Shown: positions 1 through 6,427 of the stretch, piece after piece
Position numbering within the stretch: position 1 is the stretch's first letter
Layout of the letters: each line of letters begins with the position of its first letter
From: GCA-002282575 sp964416645
GTDB taxonomy: Bacteria; Pseudomonadota; Gammaproteobacteria; Thiomicrospirales; Thiomicrospiraceae
Assembly (NCBI GenBank): GCA_964416645.1
Contig: CAYQEZ010000016.1
Coordinates: forward strand, 1 to 37,730
Direction: 5' to 3'
DNA length: 37,730 bases
The notes under the pieces: generated by a model
The model's input: only the letters and a program-made list of their open reading frames with translations
The model's database searches: none
What the model was told of the DNA's origin: nothing
Position numbers and translations under genes: made by a program

Positions 1-10
1 ACCTCACAGT

Positions 11-76
11 CAAGGCACGGCATAGAACCCACCAAGGCACGGCATAGAACCCACCAAGGCACGGCATAGAACCCAC
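11..76. repeat. Three tandem 22-bp iteron-like repeats
   Basis: Three perfect, directly abutting copies of a 22-bp unit (11-32, 33-54, 55-76), each beginning CAAGGCACGG and ending GAACCCAC. A fourth copy starts at 77 but diverges after a few bases. Unit length, head-to-tail arrangement and the AT-rich flank with a DnaA-box match resemble plasmid iterons, which bind a Rep protein. No rep gene is visible, so it would have to lie to the left of the window. A plain tandem repeat with no function is the alternative. Confidence 0.6.
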
Positions 77-122
77 CGAGGAACATAAGAAAACCAATGC
101 AACAAATTGATTATATTCAGTT

Positions 123-131
123 TTATGCACA
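123..131 (+). promoter_or_regulatory. DnaA-box match in AT-rich stretch
   Basis: TTATGCACA matches the DnaA-box consensus TTATNCACA exactly. It lies in an AT-rich stretch (about 86-172) directly beside the iteron-like repeats, the usual order of iterons, AT-rich melting region and DnaA site in a plasmid origin. A single 9-bp match can occur by chance, so the weight comes from its position. Confidence 0.4.
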
Positions 132-169
132 CAACAAAAATCAGCTAATACTCTTTTAATCATATAATA

Positions 170-515
170 ATCACGCGCGTAAGCGCGCGAATTAGGAGCG
201 CACCCCTTCGGGGGTCGCCCTAACGGGCTTGCGCTTGCGTCCAAATAGCCAGCCTTCGGCATGGCTGTACGCTTGCCCCTCCTTGCTTTCGTGCAACGCG
301 CGATAGCAATCCTACTTGTAACCAAACACACCGATACCCCTGAGCGAAGCTGAGGGGCTTTAACGCGCTTCGCGCGTGTCAATCAGGCGAGGGTTATGAC
401 AGAATCGATTTTGAGGCCTCTGCTGCGGTTTTTTTTCAGCAAGCCTTGATACGGCCTTGCTGGATGCTGCATCTTCGCCCCTGCGGGGCTTACGTGAGCC
501 CCGCAGGGGCTCACA
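170..515. other. Cluster of GC-rich hairpins, gene-free
   Basis: This gene-free stretch contains at least seven inverted repeats in 340 bp: 174-189 (CGCGCG arms), 202-215 (ACCCC/GGGGT around TTCG), 217-228 (GCCC/GGGC), 247-266 (AGCCA-GCC/GGC-TGGCT), 337-357 (CCCCT/AGGGG plus AGC/GCT), 363-377 (ACGCGC/GCGCGT) and 437-462 (CAGCAAG/CTTGCTG). The large palindrome at 477-510 is listed separately. Two loops are C(TTCG)G, a very stable RNA tetraloop. The GC content contrasts with the AT-rich flanks. Such density suits an origin of transfer, a single-strand origin or a structured RNA. I cannot choose among them. Positions 516-655 hold only the leader of the next gene. Confidence 0.5.
477..510. repeat. 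34-bp near-perfect palindrome
   Basis: Two 13-bp arms (GCCCCTGCGGGGC at 477-489 and its reverse complement at 498-510) flank an 8-nt centre that itself contains ACGT. No T run follows on either strand, so it is not a classical Rho-independent terminator. It closes the hairpin cluster about 145 bp before the first gene of the element, so a bidirectional transcription barrier, a protein-binding site or a DNA-processing site are all possible. Confidence 0.6.
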
Positions 516-655
516 AAAATCTCACTAAAGTGGCAAAGTGTTTCTATAAATTATTTTTTCCCTGAAATTGATATTTAATTGGTAATAACTCTAGTAAAAA
601 ATGGTATTGCTATCCTATTAAAATTTACCTGTTGGGAAAAAAACAGGAAATTAAC

Positions 656-964
656 ATGAGTACAAAATTTGCAATTAAAAACCCCGATTTTTTAACAGCC
701 TCTCAAGTGGCTGAGTACCTCGGTATCTCGCCTTCCTATTTTTACAAGCTGCGTACCACTGCCCCGCATCTCGTACCTCCAGCATTAACTGGCATCACAA
801 AACGCATCGTTTGGTCAAAACGTATGGTCGATTACTGGTTGGCGGTCCGCGAGGAAAAAACAAAGCTGATCATCGAGGCAGAACTGAAAAAAGTTGACGA
901 AGATCGCCCAAAGAAAAAAGCGGGTCGCCCAAGAAAAACCTTAATCATGGGAGATGCTAAGTGA
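656..964 (+). CDS. AlpA-like helix-turn-helix regulator with AT-hook-like tail
   Basis: This is a 102-residue DNA-binding protein, probably the regulator or excisionase-like factor of the mobile element. The ATG at 656 is preceded by AGGA at a 7-nt distance, so it is preferred over an upstream in-frame TTG at 632. Residues 11-60 (LTASQVAEYLGISPSYFYK, then a trypsin-rich basic wing) fit the MerR-like/AlpA helix-turn-helix family. The C-terminal tail is highly charged, with AGRPRK at residues 89-94 resembling an AT-hook that could contact AT-rich minor groove. Its stop overlaps the GTG of the next small gene (GTGA), so the two are translationally coupled and it heads the plus-strand operon. Assignment to the fold is fairly secure; the role is inferred. 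Confidence 0.7.
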   Translation: MSTKFAIKNPDFLTASQVAEYLGISPSYFYKLRTTAPHLVPPALTGITKRIVWSKRMVDYWLAVREEKTKLIIEAELKKVDEDRPKKKAGRPRKTLIMGDAK

Positions 965-1095
965 TTGAAGAAATTAAGATTAAACTCGCTGAGCTGTCCC
1001 AAGAACAGCCGATTCTATTGGTTTTGGGATTAATAGCGTGGGCATTTTTAATAATTGGTGCATTAATTGACTTATGGGGCGTTTTTTATGCCTAA
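961..1095 (+). CDS. 44-residue single-pass membrane peptide
   Basis: A GTG start at 961 overlaps the stop of the preceding regulator (GTGA), and the frame runs 44 codons to TAA at 1093-1095, overlapping the start of the following TrbL-like gene by 8 nt. The first 18 residues are charged and amphipathic (IEEIKIKLAELSQEQP), followed by one hydrophobic span of about 20 residues (ILLVLGLIAWAFLIIGALI). Overlaps on both sides argue for a real, coupled gene. I do not recognise the family. Size and architecture resemble small holin, coat or secretion-accessory peptides, but nothing in the sequence decides among these. Confidence 0.55.
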   Translation: MIEEIKIKLAELSQEQPILLVLGLIAWAFLIIGALIDLWGVFYA

Positions 1096-2170
1096 AAAGA
1101 TCATTTTTTTACTAATCGCGCTAATTGCTGCGCTTTTCATCGTTGTTGCACAGGCTGCCGAACCACCGCCCCGCGGTTATGATGTAATCGGGGTTAGCTC
1201 GGTGTCTGCGGTTTCGGAAAAAGTTGATGCGATCCTGACTAAAATCTCGACCGAGATGAGTAACGCGGGGGCGCGCCTCGTCCCTATGGGAAAAGATCTG
1301 CTTTATGCTTTTTTAGGCATCTCTATAGTCTGGCTCGGAATCAAGTTCTCTCTCGGCGCTGATCGTTCAGAAATCATCAGCAATCTCATGGATTTGATCC
1401 TAAAATGGGGTGTCGCTGCTTGGTTGCTTCGTGATTATGCGACTTGGGGCGGTTGGATTTCGAGCGGCTTTGATGTGGTCATAGCAAATTTCGGGGGCGT
1501 TACCGAAGCAGGCGCGGTCGAATCACTTGTAAAAATCGCCCTATCTGTCTTGGCAGGGGTTTGGGGTGTTGCGGGTGAAGCTGCAAAAGCTGTCAGTATC
1601 TCTAGTTTCGCGACGATTCCTGTATTTTTAATCACGATCATCACCCTCGCGATTGTCGTCATCGTTTTTGGCCGAGCCATGCTTATCGCCTCTGTCATCA
1701 TCCTAGCTGCATCGATTTTTTTCAACGTGTTGTGGATGTTAGGGCCACTTTTCATACCCTTTGTCATCGGTTGGATTTTTTCGCCCGTTTTTAACAATTG
1801 GTTGTCTTATCTGATCTCAGCTGGGCTGTACAAAGTCGTCGCCGCCGCACTAATCATGGCTATCTCAGCTTTTTTAGAGGCGACCGACCTCAAATCAATG
1901 ACCATAGAAAACTCTCAAAACACGGTCGGTTTTTTTGGCTCGAACGCCTCCGACTACTCTTTCAACCTGCTCAGCATAATCATGCTTCTGTTTTTTGCCT
2001 TAACCATCGAATTTTTGGCGAAGCAGATCCCAGCCATAGCTTCTGGTCTTGCAGGGGTGAGAGCGATTGACGTAGGCGTGAGCACGTCGCCCTCGCCACA
2101 AAGAGAGAAACCGAAATTTAACAAAACGTCAAATCAACTAAAAAACAGCACTAACAAGGGAAAAAAATGA
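1088..2170 (+). CDS. TrbL/VirB6-like polytopic membrane protein
   Basis: This 360-residue inner-membrane protein resembles the TrbL/VirB6 family, which forms the membrane platform of type IV secretion and conjugation machines. The ATG at 1088 is chosen over an in-frame TTG at 1067 because it begins a clear signal-like segment (residues 1-23, ending AQA). Further hydrophobic spans lie near residues 70-88, 146-165, 176-215, 218-232, 245-263 and 293-312, followed by a polar, lysine-rich tail (335-360), as in the family. Length is within the usual range. It overlaps the preceding 44-residue gene and the following gene (ATGA), so it sits in a tight operon. No other type IV secretion genes are in the window, so whether it works in a full conjugation system cannot be seen. 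Confidence 0.55.
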   Translation: MPKKIIFLLIALIAALFIVVAQAAEPPPRGYDVIGVSSVSAVSEKVDAILTKISTEMSNAGARLVPMGKDLLYAFLGISIVWLGIKFSLGADRSEIISNLMDLILKWGVAAWLLRDYATWGGWISSGFDVVIANFGGVTEAGAVESLVKIALSVLAGVWGVAGEAAKAVSISSFATIPVFLITIITLAIVVIVFGRAMLIASVIILAASIFFNVLWMLGPLFIPFVIGWIFSPVFNNWLSYLISAGLYKVVAAALIMAISAFLEATDLKSMTIENSQNTVGFFGSNASDYSFNLLSIIMLLFFALTIEFLAKQIPAIASGLAGVRAIDVGVSTSPSPQREKPKFNKTSNQLKNSTNKGKK

Positions 2171-2475
2171 ACAAAATCATTAAGCTAATCACAGCATTTG
2201 CAACAGCAGCACTCGTATCGAGTGCAGTTGCTGCCCCAACCGATTTGCAGCAGCACCTAAAAAAATACCCTGAGCAGACAATTTTTGCCGTTTACGCTCC
2301 CGCTGGTAGCGAGGACGACATGAAGCTCTCTTTTGCGATGTATCTCAAGGCTTTATCGGGTGATAAGCAAGCCCAAGAGTACTTCGGTGAGATGATATTG
2401 CACAAATTCGGGACTCAGCTTGACGTCGAAAACGCCGATTTTTGGCTACGAATGTCAACATCATGCGGGATGTGA
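2167..2475 (+). CDS. Exported 102-residue protein, unknown function
   Basis: Begins at ATG 2167, overlapping the TrbL-like stop (ATGA) with an AAGGGA ribosome-binding site. Residues 1-22 form a typical signal peptide (two lysines, hydrophobic core, AVAA cleavage region), so the mature product of about 80 residues should be periplasmic. The central part (MKLSFAMYLKALSGDKQAQE, then YFGEMI) is reminiscent of a single Sel1/TPR-like helical repeat, but one degenerate repeat is not enough to assign a family. Placed between a TrbL-like protein and a large exported protein, it may be an accessory factor of the same surface structure, which is inference from position only. Confidence 0.6.
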   Translation: MNKIIKLITAFATAALVSSAVAAPTDLQQHLKKYPEQTIFAVYAPAGSEDDMKLSFAMYLKALSGDKQAQEYFGEMILHKFGTQLDVENADFWLRMSTSCGM

Positions 2476-2481
2476 TAAATA

Positions 2482-4203
2482 ATGCGCTCATTCAACCTAA
2501 TGCGCCTCATTGGTCGCCCAGTTAGTGCAATACTGTCGCTGTTAATTGCCATTACACCAGTCACCAACGCTTACGCCCAACCGAAAAACGGTGAGGCAAT
2601 TTCAACCGATGGTGTCATGCAAATTGACCCCACACTACAAGCACAGTGGGATGCAGCTATTCGAAGTGGCAAACTCGATTTCCGTGCTTCATCTAACAAT
2701 TCATCGGCTTTAGTGTTGGATATTCCCGCGTCGATACTTCCTGGTACCATTTATCGCGTCAATGGTGCTATGGCTCAGGTGTTTGCTCGTTATGATAGCA
2801 TCGCAGCTGAAGGCGTGATTGATGTCGTGTGGCTTGAACGCAATTTGAACGATTCGATCACGTTCAAAATGGAGCGAGTCGGTGGCAAAGCAGGTAATAG
2901 CGACTTTGGTGCAGCTTGGGGCGAAGTGTTTGCCTCAAAAGCGGATGGTTTTCGCTGTGACAACCGTTTTTTGGTTTTGTCTAAGAATACAACCACCAAA
3001 ATGGAAACTTGTCAAAACCCATTAGCCTACAGAAGCTTTACCACTGATGAAAATGGGCGTGCCATCCTCAGTAATATCAGCTTTGAGGGATTCATAGGAC
3101 TTGTGGGGTTGGTGCAAGCGAAATTTAAAGCCGCAGAAGCTTGGGTGGCTGCTGATAATACGGCTTATGGCGACGTGAAACGCAAGGTCGATCAGTGGAC
3201 TACAACAAGTGGTTGTGGCATGTTTTGTAAGCGTACCACATCTCATACACAGATGACGCAAACAGGTGTGAGTTGGTACGTGAGTACACCAGGCTTGGCA
3301 GACAGACCTGATGCTGTGATGGGTGGTTACTGTGTTGACCCCAGTGATGCTGCTGATGGGACGTGTAATGGTCCGAAAGTTGTTGGTCAAACGGCATTCA
3401 TCAAAGCAGGTCCCGATGCTCAGTTGCCCCAAGGCTTATTGACGGCTTATTACAACACGCAATCCAAAGAGGGCATGACGGGGTTAGGTTTTATGCTTAG
3501 GGTCTTCGCAGGCGTCGGTATCGCTGCCCTAACTGGAGGTGTTTTGAGTAGCAGTCTGGCGCAAGCTCTTGTACAAGTGACAGGTGCTCAGACATTCGCG
3601 GCAGCAGCGGCCATCTCCGCAGGCGTAGCAGCGGGAAGTTACGCCGTCCTCTCAACCGTCGCCTCCGACATGCGCGGTGTGGACCAAGTGCAAAATGGCT
3701 TGTTTGGTAATTTGAGCGACGGACAGCTTGCTTCTACTGCTGGTGATGGTATGGGTGGATACATGCACCGAGCCATTCGCGACAAGTTCATCTACGCTGA
3801 TCCGTTATTCACAGAAGGGCGCAACGGCGGTATGCCCAACATTGTCTATGGCAATGCAGGCGGTGGCAGCTGGAACGCCCAAAGAAATGCCTACATGAGC
3901 GCTTTTGCATTAGGAAGTAACGGCGGAGCAACCTGTAACCGAGCAGGAGTTAGAACAGGAGCTTGTGGCTCACCTGGTCGCATGATTCGACCCGATGATT
4001 TCTTCGTACAAACTTTTGCAGCACCCGACGTAAAAGCCATTGCAGAAGGTAAGGTGTTGGATCGTACCGTTGACCCACTAAGAACAACCTATTCAAACGA
4101 CGCATCTACCAATCTTATTTTGCAAAACGCACGGGCAGCAGCAAAAGCAAAATTGGAAGAACTTTTAGCGCGTCGTTATGTTGCGCCCACACCAACGCAG
4201 TAG
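2482..4203 (+). CDS. Large exported cysteine-containing protein, unknown function
   Basis: A 573-residue protein I do not recognise. It has a signal peptide (residues 1-32, cleavage near AYA) and a polar N-terminal part (33-330). Paired cysteines near 159/177, 245/249 and 284/295 could form disulfides. A strongly hydrophobic Gly/Ala-rich stretch (337-392) could make two membrane helices, and a polar C-terminal part ends in a short charged helix. It starts 6 nt after the preceding stop and is the last plus-strand gene of the element. Its stop abuts the stop of the opposite-strand lipoprotein with no spacing (TAGCTA). By position it could be a surface, adsorption or mating-pair protein. Base composition is mixed and the protein looks intact. 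Confidence 0.65.
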   Translation: MRSFNLMRLIGRPVSAILSLLIAITPVTNAYAQPKNGEAISTDGVMQIDPTLQAQWDAAIRSGKLDFRASSNNSSALVLDIPASILPGTIYRVNGAMAQVFARYDSIAAEGVIDVVWLERNLNDSITFKMERVGGKAGNSDFGAAWGEVFASKADGFRCDNRFLVLSKNTTTKMETCQNPLAYRSFTTDENGRAILSNISFEGFIGLVGLVQAKFKAAEAWVAADNTAYGDVKRKVDQWTTTSGCGMFCKRTTSHTQMTQTGVSWYVSTPGLADRPDAVMGGYCVDPSDAADGTCNGPKVVGQTAFIKAGPDAQLPQGLLTAYYNTQSKEGMTGLGFMLRVFAGVGIAALTGGVLSSSLAQALVQVTGAQTFAAAAAISAGVAAGSYAVLSTVASDMRGVDQVQNGLFGNLSDGQLASTAGDGMGGYMHRAIRDKFIYADPLFTEGRNGGMPNIVYGNAGGGSWNAQRNAYMSAFALGSNGGATCNRAGVRTGACGSPGRMIRPDDFFVQTFAAPDVKAIAEGKVLDRTVDPLRTTYSNDASTNLILQNARAAAKAKLEELLARRYVAPTPTQ

Positions 4204-4725
4204 CTAAATCGTGTCATCAGACACGATATGAGCAACCGTTGCATTGAGGGGCATTGCAGCTAGCGCTGCAATGCCGCCTGTTAAAATGCCAACAGCCATA
4301 ATCGTTTGTCCGCGGTTTTGCTGTGCAGACTTTAAAGAAGTTTTGCAAAACTTATCGACTGTGGTTTCTGTCCAAAAGCCCGCTCGCCCGTATGCTCTCT
4401 GGTTTATAAAAATCCCCTCGACTTTACACACATACCCATCTTTTAGGATTCTCTCACCTTTTTCATTCACGGGTTGGCCGTCAAGATCGTAGGTCTTGCC
4501 CGTCGCTGGGTCCGTGAAAACCGTGATGCGCCCCTTGTCGCCATTACTCGCTTCAATTTCCAATTTTTTCCACGGGAAATTTGACACGTCAACGGGGACA
4601 TGTAGCAAATTGTCTTCACCAAGCGCAGCCATTTCTTTAACATCTTTGGGGGCTTGCGGCGCTGATGCACACCCCGACAACAAAGCGACCGCCAACACAC
4701 CTGATAACACTAATTTTGTATTCAC
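4204..4725 (-). CDS. Predicted lipoprotein with C-terminal membrane segment
   Basis: A 173-residue protein starting at GTG (4723-4725) behind a good AAAGGA ribosome-binding site. Residues 1-19 are a lipoprotein signal with lipobox LLSGC (Cys19). The mature part is polar (20-135), with a segment (ITVFTDPATGKTYDLDGQPV) that looks like a small beta-rich domain. It ends with a hydrophobic span at about 142-165, unusual for a lipoprotein, which suggests a two-point membrane anchor. It lies tail-to-tail with the large exported gene, sharing no intergenic base. I do not recognise the family. In conjugative elements, small lipoproteins serve as entry-exclusion, lysis or outer-membrane pore components, and any of these would fit. 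Confidence 0.65.
   Translation of the reverse strand: MNTKLVLSGVLAVALLSGCASAPQAPKDVKEMAALGEDNLLHVPVDVSNFPWKKLEIEASNGDKGRITVFTDPATGKTYDLDGQPVNEKGERILKDGYVCKVEGIFINQRAYGRAGFWTETTVDKFCKTSLKSAQQNRGQTIMAVGILTGGIAALAAMPLNATVAHIVSDDTI
4208..4227. repeat. 8-bp stem hairpin at convergent gene ends
   Basis: ATCGTGTC and GACACGAT form a perfect 8-bp stem with a 4-nt loop, within the last codons of the lipoprotein gene and just after the stop of the plus-strand operon. No T run follows. It may slow polymerase or protect mRNA 3' ends where two genes meet with zero spacing. Confidence 0.4.
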
Positions 4726-4767
4726 TTTTAAATCCTTTTTCGCACATTATTCGACGATTTCAGTTTA

Positions 4768-4800
4768 CCCCACTTAACTTTTCCGTCAAGCTAAGTGGGG
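4768..4800. repeat. 9-bp inverted repeat upstream of the lipoprotein gene
   Basis: CCCCACTTA (4768-4776) and TAAGTGGGG (4792-4800) are perfect inverted copies 15 nt apart. On the minus strand they lie between the small gene ending at 4898 and the lipoprotein start at 4725, so they could form a terminator or attenuator for the upstream pair, or an operator for the lipoprotein promoter. No strong T run is present. Positions 4801-4897 show nothing recognisable. Confidence 0.45.
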
Positions 4801-4897
4801 CTTAATGTCATACTAACACGACGTTAATTTAATGTGGCTTTCATGGTTGTGTGTACCTTCGATTTTAAAAAACTCAGGAAAAGAGCGTAAAAGCCCA

Positions 4898-5050
4898 TCA
4901 ACGACTGATTTTTTTTAGCTCAGAACCCATCTGAGACGCTGATTCTTTCATTCCTGCCACTTCCACGGCTAAGATACGAACTGCGCCATTAAAAGCCTCA
5001 AAATCGACCTTGACGCTAGTGCCTTGCAGTTGAATCGTCTTGTTTATCAT
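4898..5050 (-). CDS. 50-residue protein coupled to the ribbon-helix-helix gene
   Basis: An ATG at 5048-5050 with a strong AGGGAG ribosome-binding site opens a 50-codon frame ending at TGA 4898-4900. It overlaps the 3' end of the upstream ribbon-helix-helix gene by 35 nt in another frame. The product has a short beta-like N-terminus (INKTIQLQGTSVKVDFEAF) and a helical remainder (AVRILAVEVAGMKES), with no membrane segment. I do not recognise it. The tight overlap suggests a partner of the upstream protein, for example a second relaxosome or antitoxin-like component. Confidence 0.5.
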   Translation of the reverse strand: MINKTIQLQGTSVKVDFEAFNGAVRILAVEVAGMKESASQMGSELKKISR

Positions 5051-5234
5051 GCCCTATCTCCCTGTTTACGCAACGCTTGATGAGCTTTGCAAGCGTTAAT
5101 CCCTGTTGCTCTGCATACCTTTGCCAAGCTGCTTTCTCAGTTGGGGTGATGCTAAAGTGTATTTTCTCGGTTGCTTTGCCTTCTTTGACCGCGTTGCGGT
5201 TGCCTCGCATCGCTTCACTTTTTGCTTGACTCAT
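5016..5234 (-). CDS. Ribbon-helix-helix / mobilisation-type DNA-binding protein
   Basis: A 72-residue basic protein. The N-terminal segment (MRGNRNAVKEGK) is polar and flexible. Residues 23-60 (KIHFSITPTEKAAWQRYAEQ, then GLTLAKLIKRCVN) fit a ribbon-helix-helix: one beta strand then two helices, as in MobC-like relaxosome accessory proteins and CopG-type repressors of mobile elements. The ATG at 5234 follows GAGG at suitable spacing. Directly upstream is a perfect 13-bp inverted repeat (5264-5293) that could be its operator. A relaxase would be the expected partner but none is in the window. The fold call is fairly sure; the choice between mobilisation factor and repressor is open. Confidence 0.6.
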   Translation of the reverse strand: MSQAKSEAMRGNRNAVKEGKATEKIHFSITPTEKAAWQRYAEQQGLTLAKLIKRCVNREIGHDKQDDSTARH

Positions 5235-5263
5235 TTTTTAACCTCGATTCAATTATACAGCTA

Positions 5264-5293
5264 TTTTCTGTTTTTGCAACCAAAAACAGAAAA
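5264..5293. promoter_or_regulatory. 13-bp perfect inverted repeat, putative operator
   Basis: TTTTCTGTTTTTG (5264-5276) is repeated inverted at 5281-5293 around a CAAC loop, 30 nt upstream of the ribbon-helix-helix start. Close by, two near-identical direct copies of AAATTGGCAC-like sequence lie at about 5301-5324. Ribbon-helix-helix proteins often repress their own promoter through such sites. A terminator for transcripts entering from the tRNA side is the alternative. Confidence 0.4.
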
Positions 5294-5413
5294 ACAATTT
5301 AAAAATTTGGCACAAAATTGGCACATTGAAAGGTAAGAAAAGGGTATAAAAGGTGTTAAAATGTATTTGTTGAGTGTTGGTGTAAAATCATTGTCATGAC
5401 TTACAACCTAATG

Positions 5414-5439
5414 AAATTACAGCAAAAAAACTGTAAATT
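5414..5439 (-). terminator. Weak stem-loop after tRNA-fMet
   Basis: TTACAG/CTGTAA arms flank an A7 loop (T7 on the minus strand) just beyond the tRNA-fMet 3' end. The stem is short and AT-rich and there is no downstream T run, so termination is plausible but weakly supported. Confidence 0.3.
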
Positions 5440-5441
5440 AT

Positions 5442-5518
<77 letters not shown>

Positions 5519-5537
5519 ATAGAGTGATTTTTCTCGT

Positions 5538-5625
5538 TGGCGGAGGAAGAGGGATTCGAACCCCCGGAGGTATTACCCTCAACGGTTTTCAAGACCGCCG
5601 CATTCGACCGCTCTGCCATTCCTCC
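5538..5625 (-). tRNA. tRNA-Ser (TGA)
   Basis: An 88-nt class II tRNA on the minus strand. The acceptor stem is GGAGGAA/TTCCTCC with discriminator G and encoded CCA, the anticodon loop CTTGAAA gives TGA, and a long variable arm (about 5557-5578 region) is typical of serine tRNAs. It precedes tRNA-fMet and both are probably transcribed from the promoter at 5640-5668. Confidence 0.95.
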
Positions 5626-5639
5626 GTAACGAGAAGATA

Positions 5640-5668
5640 ATAATAAGCGATAAACCAAAATAACGCAA
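5640..5668 (-). promoter_or_regulatory. Sigma-70 promoter of the tRNA pair
   Basis: On the minus strand TTGCGT (-35) is followed after exactly 17 nt by TATTAT (-10), ending 14 nt before the tRNA-Ser 5' end. Hexamer quality, ideal spacing and position make this the likely tRNA promoter. Confidence 0.65.
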
Positions 5669-5721
5669 TACCTTTATTCAAAAAACATCATGATTTATGC
5701 AAATAATGCCTATTTTCTAGC

Positions 5722-6237
5722 TTAACGTCTTGCTGATTGGCATTGCACCTTATACGCCCAAGGCGCTTGAACATTAGCCGAATTACCCCACAACCCTTGT
5801 CGTTTACGTTTTGCTTCTTGTTCAAGTTGTTGTAACCAAATATTGTTACCCAATGAACGATCAAACCATGCATGCCCTTGTGATAACATCCACTGATTGA
5901 TGTTTTCTCCATCAACAGCCACCTGACACACAGCAAAGCCTTCACTGTCGAGTCGCTCTAAACAAGTGGCTTGAACACTCATTCCTTGAAGTTGCTGGCT
6001 TAAGACTTTTTGAGCCACATCAGCCCAAGGTTGTGCTTTACAAGCACCCATTGCTAACTCTGGTGCATCAATCTGTGCCAACCGAATCGGTTGTTGCCCA
6101 AGTTCAGGATGAGCCACAATCAATTGATCGCCACTAAGTACCGTCTGCACAATACCGAATATGATCACATCCGATTTGACTGATGAAATATACAATAGCG
6201 AAAGCATCAAACCAATTAGGGTAACTGCAGTTTTCAT
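5722..6237 (-). CDS. Exported thermonuclease-like (SNase) protein with altered active site
   Basis: A 171-residue protein of the staphylococcal-nuclease-like OB-fold family, which cleaves DNA and RNA with calcium. Residues 1-22 form a signal peptide or anchor. The signature VLSGDQLIV (Asp37) corresponds to the metal-binding VxDGD region, and IRLAQIDAPE (Arg52, Asp57, Glu60) matches the SNase Arg35/Asp40/Glu43 motif. The second catalytic arginine (Arg87 in SNase, in the DxYGR motif) falls on Phe101 in DSEGFAV, so classical catalysis is doubtful. The C-terminal QEAKRKRQGLWG is typical of the family. It stands alone between the tRNA promoter and the CobS-like gene. An active divergent enzyme using another arginine, or a non-catalytic binder, are both possible. 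Confidence 0.75.
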   Translation of the reverse strand: MKTAVTLIGLMLSLLYISSVKSDVIIFGIVQTVLSGDQLIVAHPELGQQPIRLAQIDAPELAMGACKAQPWADVAQKVLSQQLQGMSVQATCLERLDSEGFAVCQVAVDGENINQWMLSQGHAWFDRSLGNNIWLQQLEQEAKRKRQGLWGNSANVQAPWAYKVQCQSARR

Positions 6238-6427
6238 AGTATGATCTCGAACGTTGACTAGTGATTCATATTAACATAGCTTTACAGGCGCAGCGTGTAA
6301 TCAGTTATCGGTAGTGCTAGGGCATGAAATACTTTGTAACAATGACTATCCTATTCGCCTTAGGCTCACCTGTAGCATCCAACCTTTGGTCACTTTGCTG
6401 GAAATGGCAACCTTTTTTGCAACTCAA

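Noticed and set aside
11..76. The tandem repeats as a CRISPR array
   Set aside because: The units abut with no spacers and are only 22 bp long, so there is no repeat-spacer structure.
170..515. A specific oriT nic site (an ATCCTAC at about 309, resembling ATCCTG of MobP-type origins)
   Set aside because: The match is only partial, there is no relaxase gene in the window, and six bases are not enough to claim a nick site.
3022..3432. A 136-codon minus-strand frame inside the large exported gene
   Set aside because: It is antisense to a longer frame with signal peptide and operon context, has a His/Cys/Thr-rich composition typical of shadow frames, and lacks a ribosome-binding site.
1088..4203. 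The element as an inovirus-like prophage (small coat-like peptide followed by membrane and exported proteins)
   Set aside because: No Zot/pI-type ATPase or ssDNA-binding protein is present and the 360-residue protein fits TrbL/VirB6 better; the idea stays open only as an alternative.
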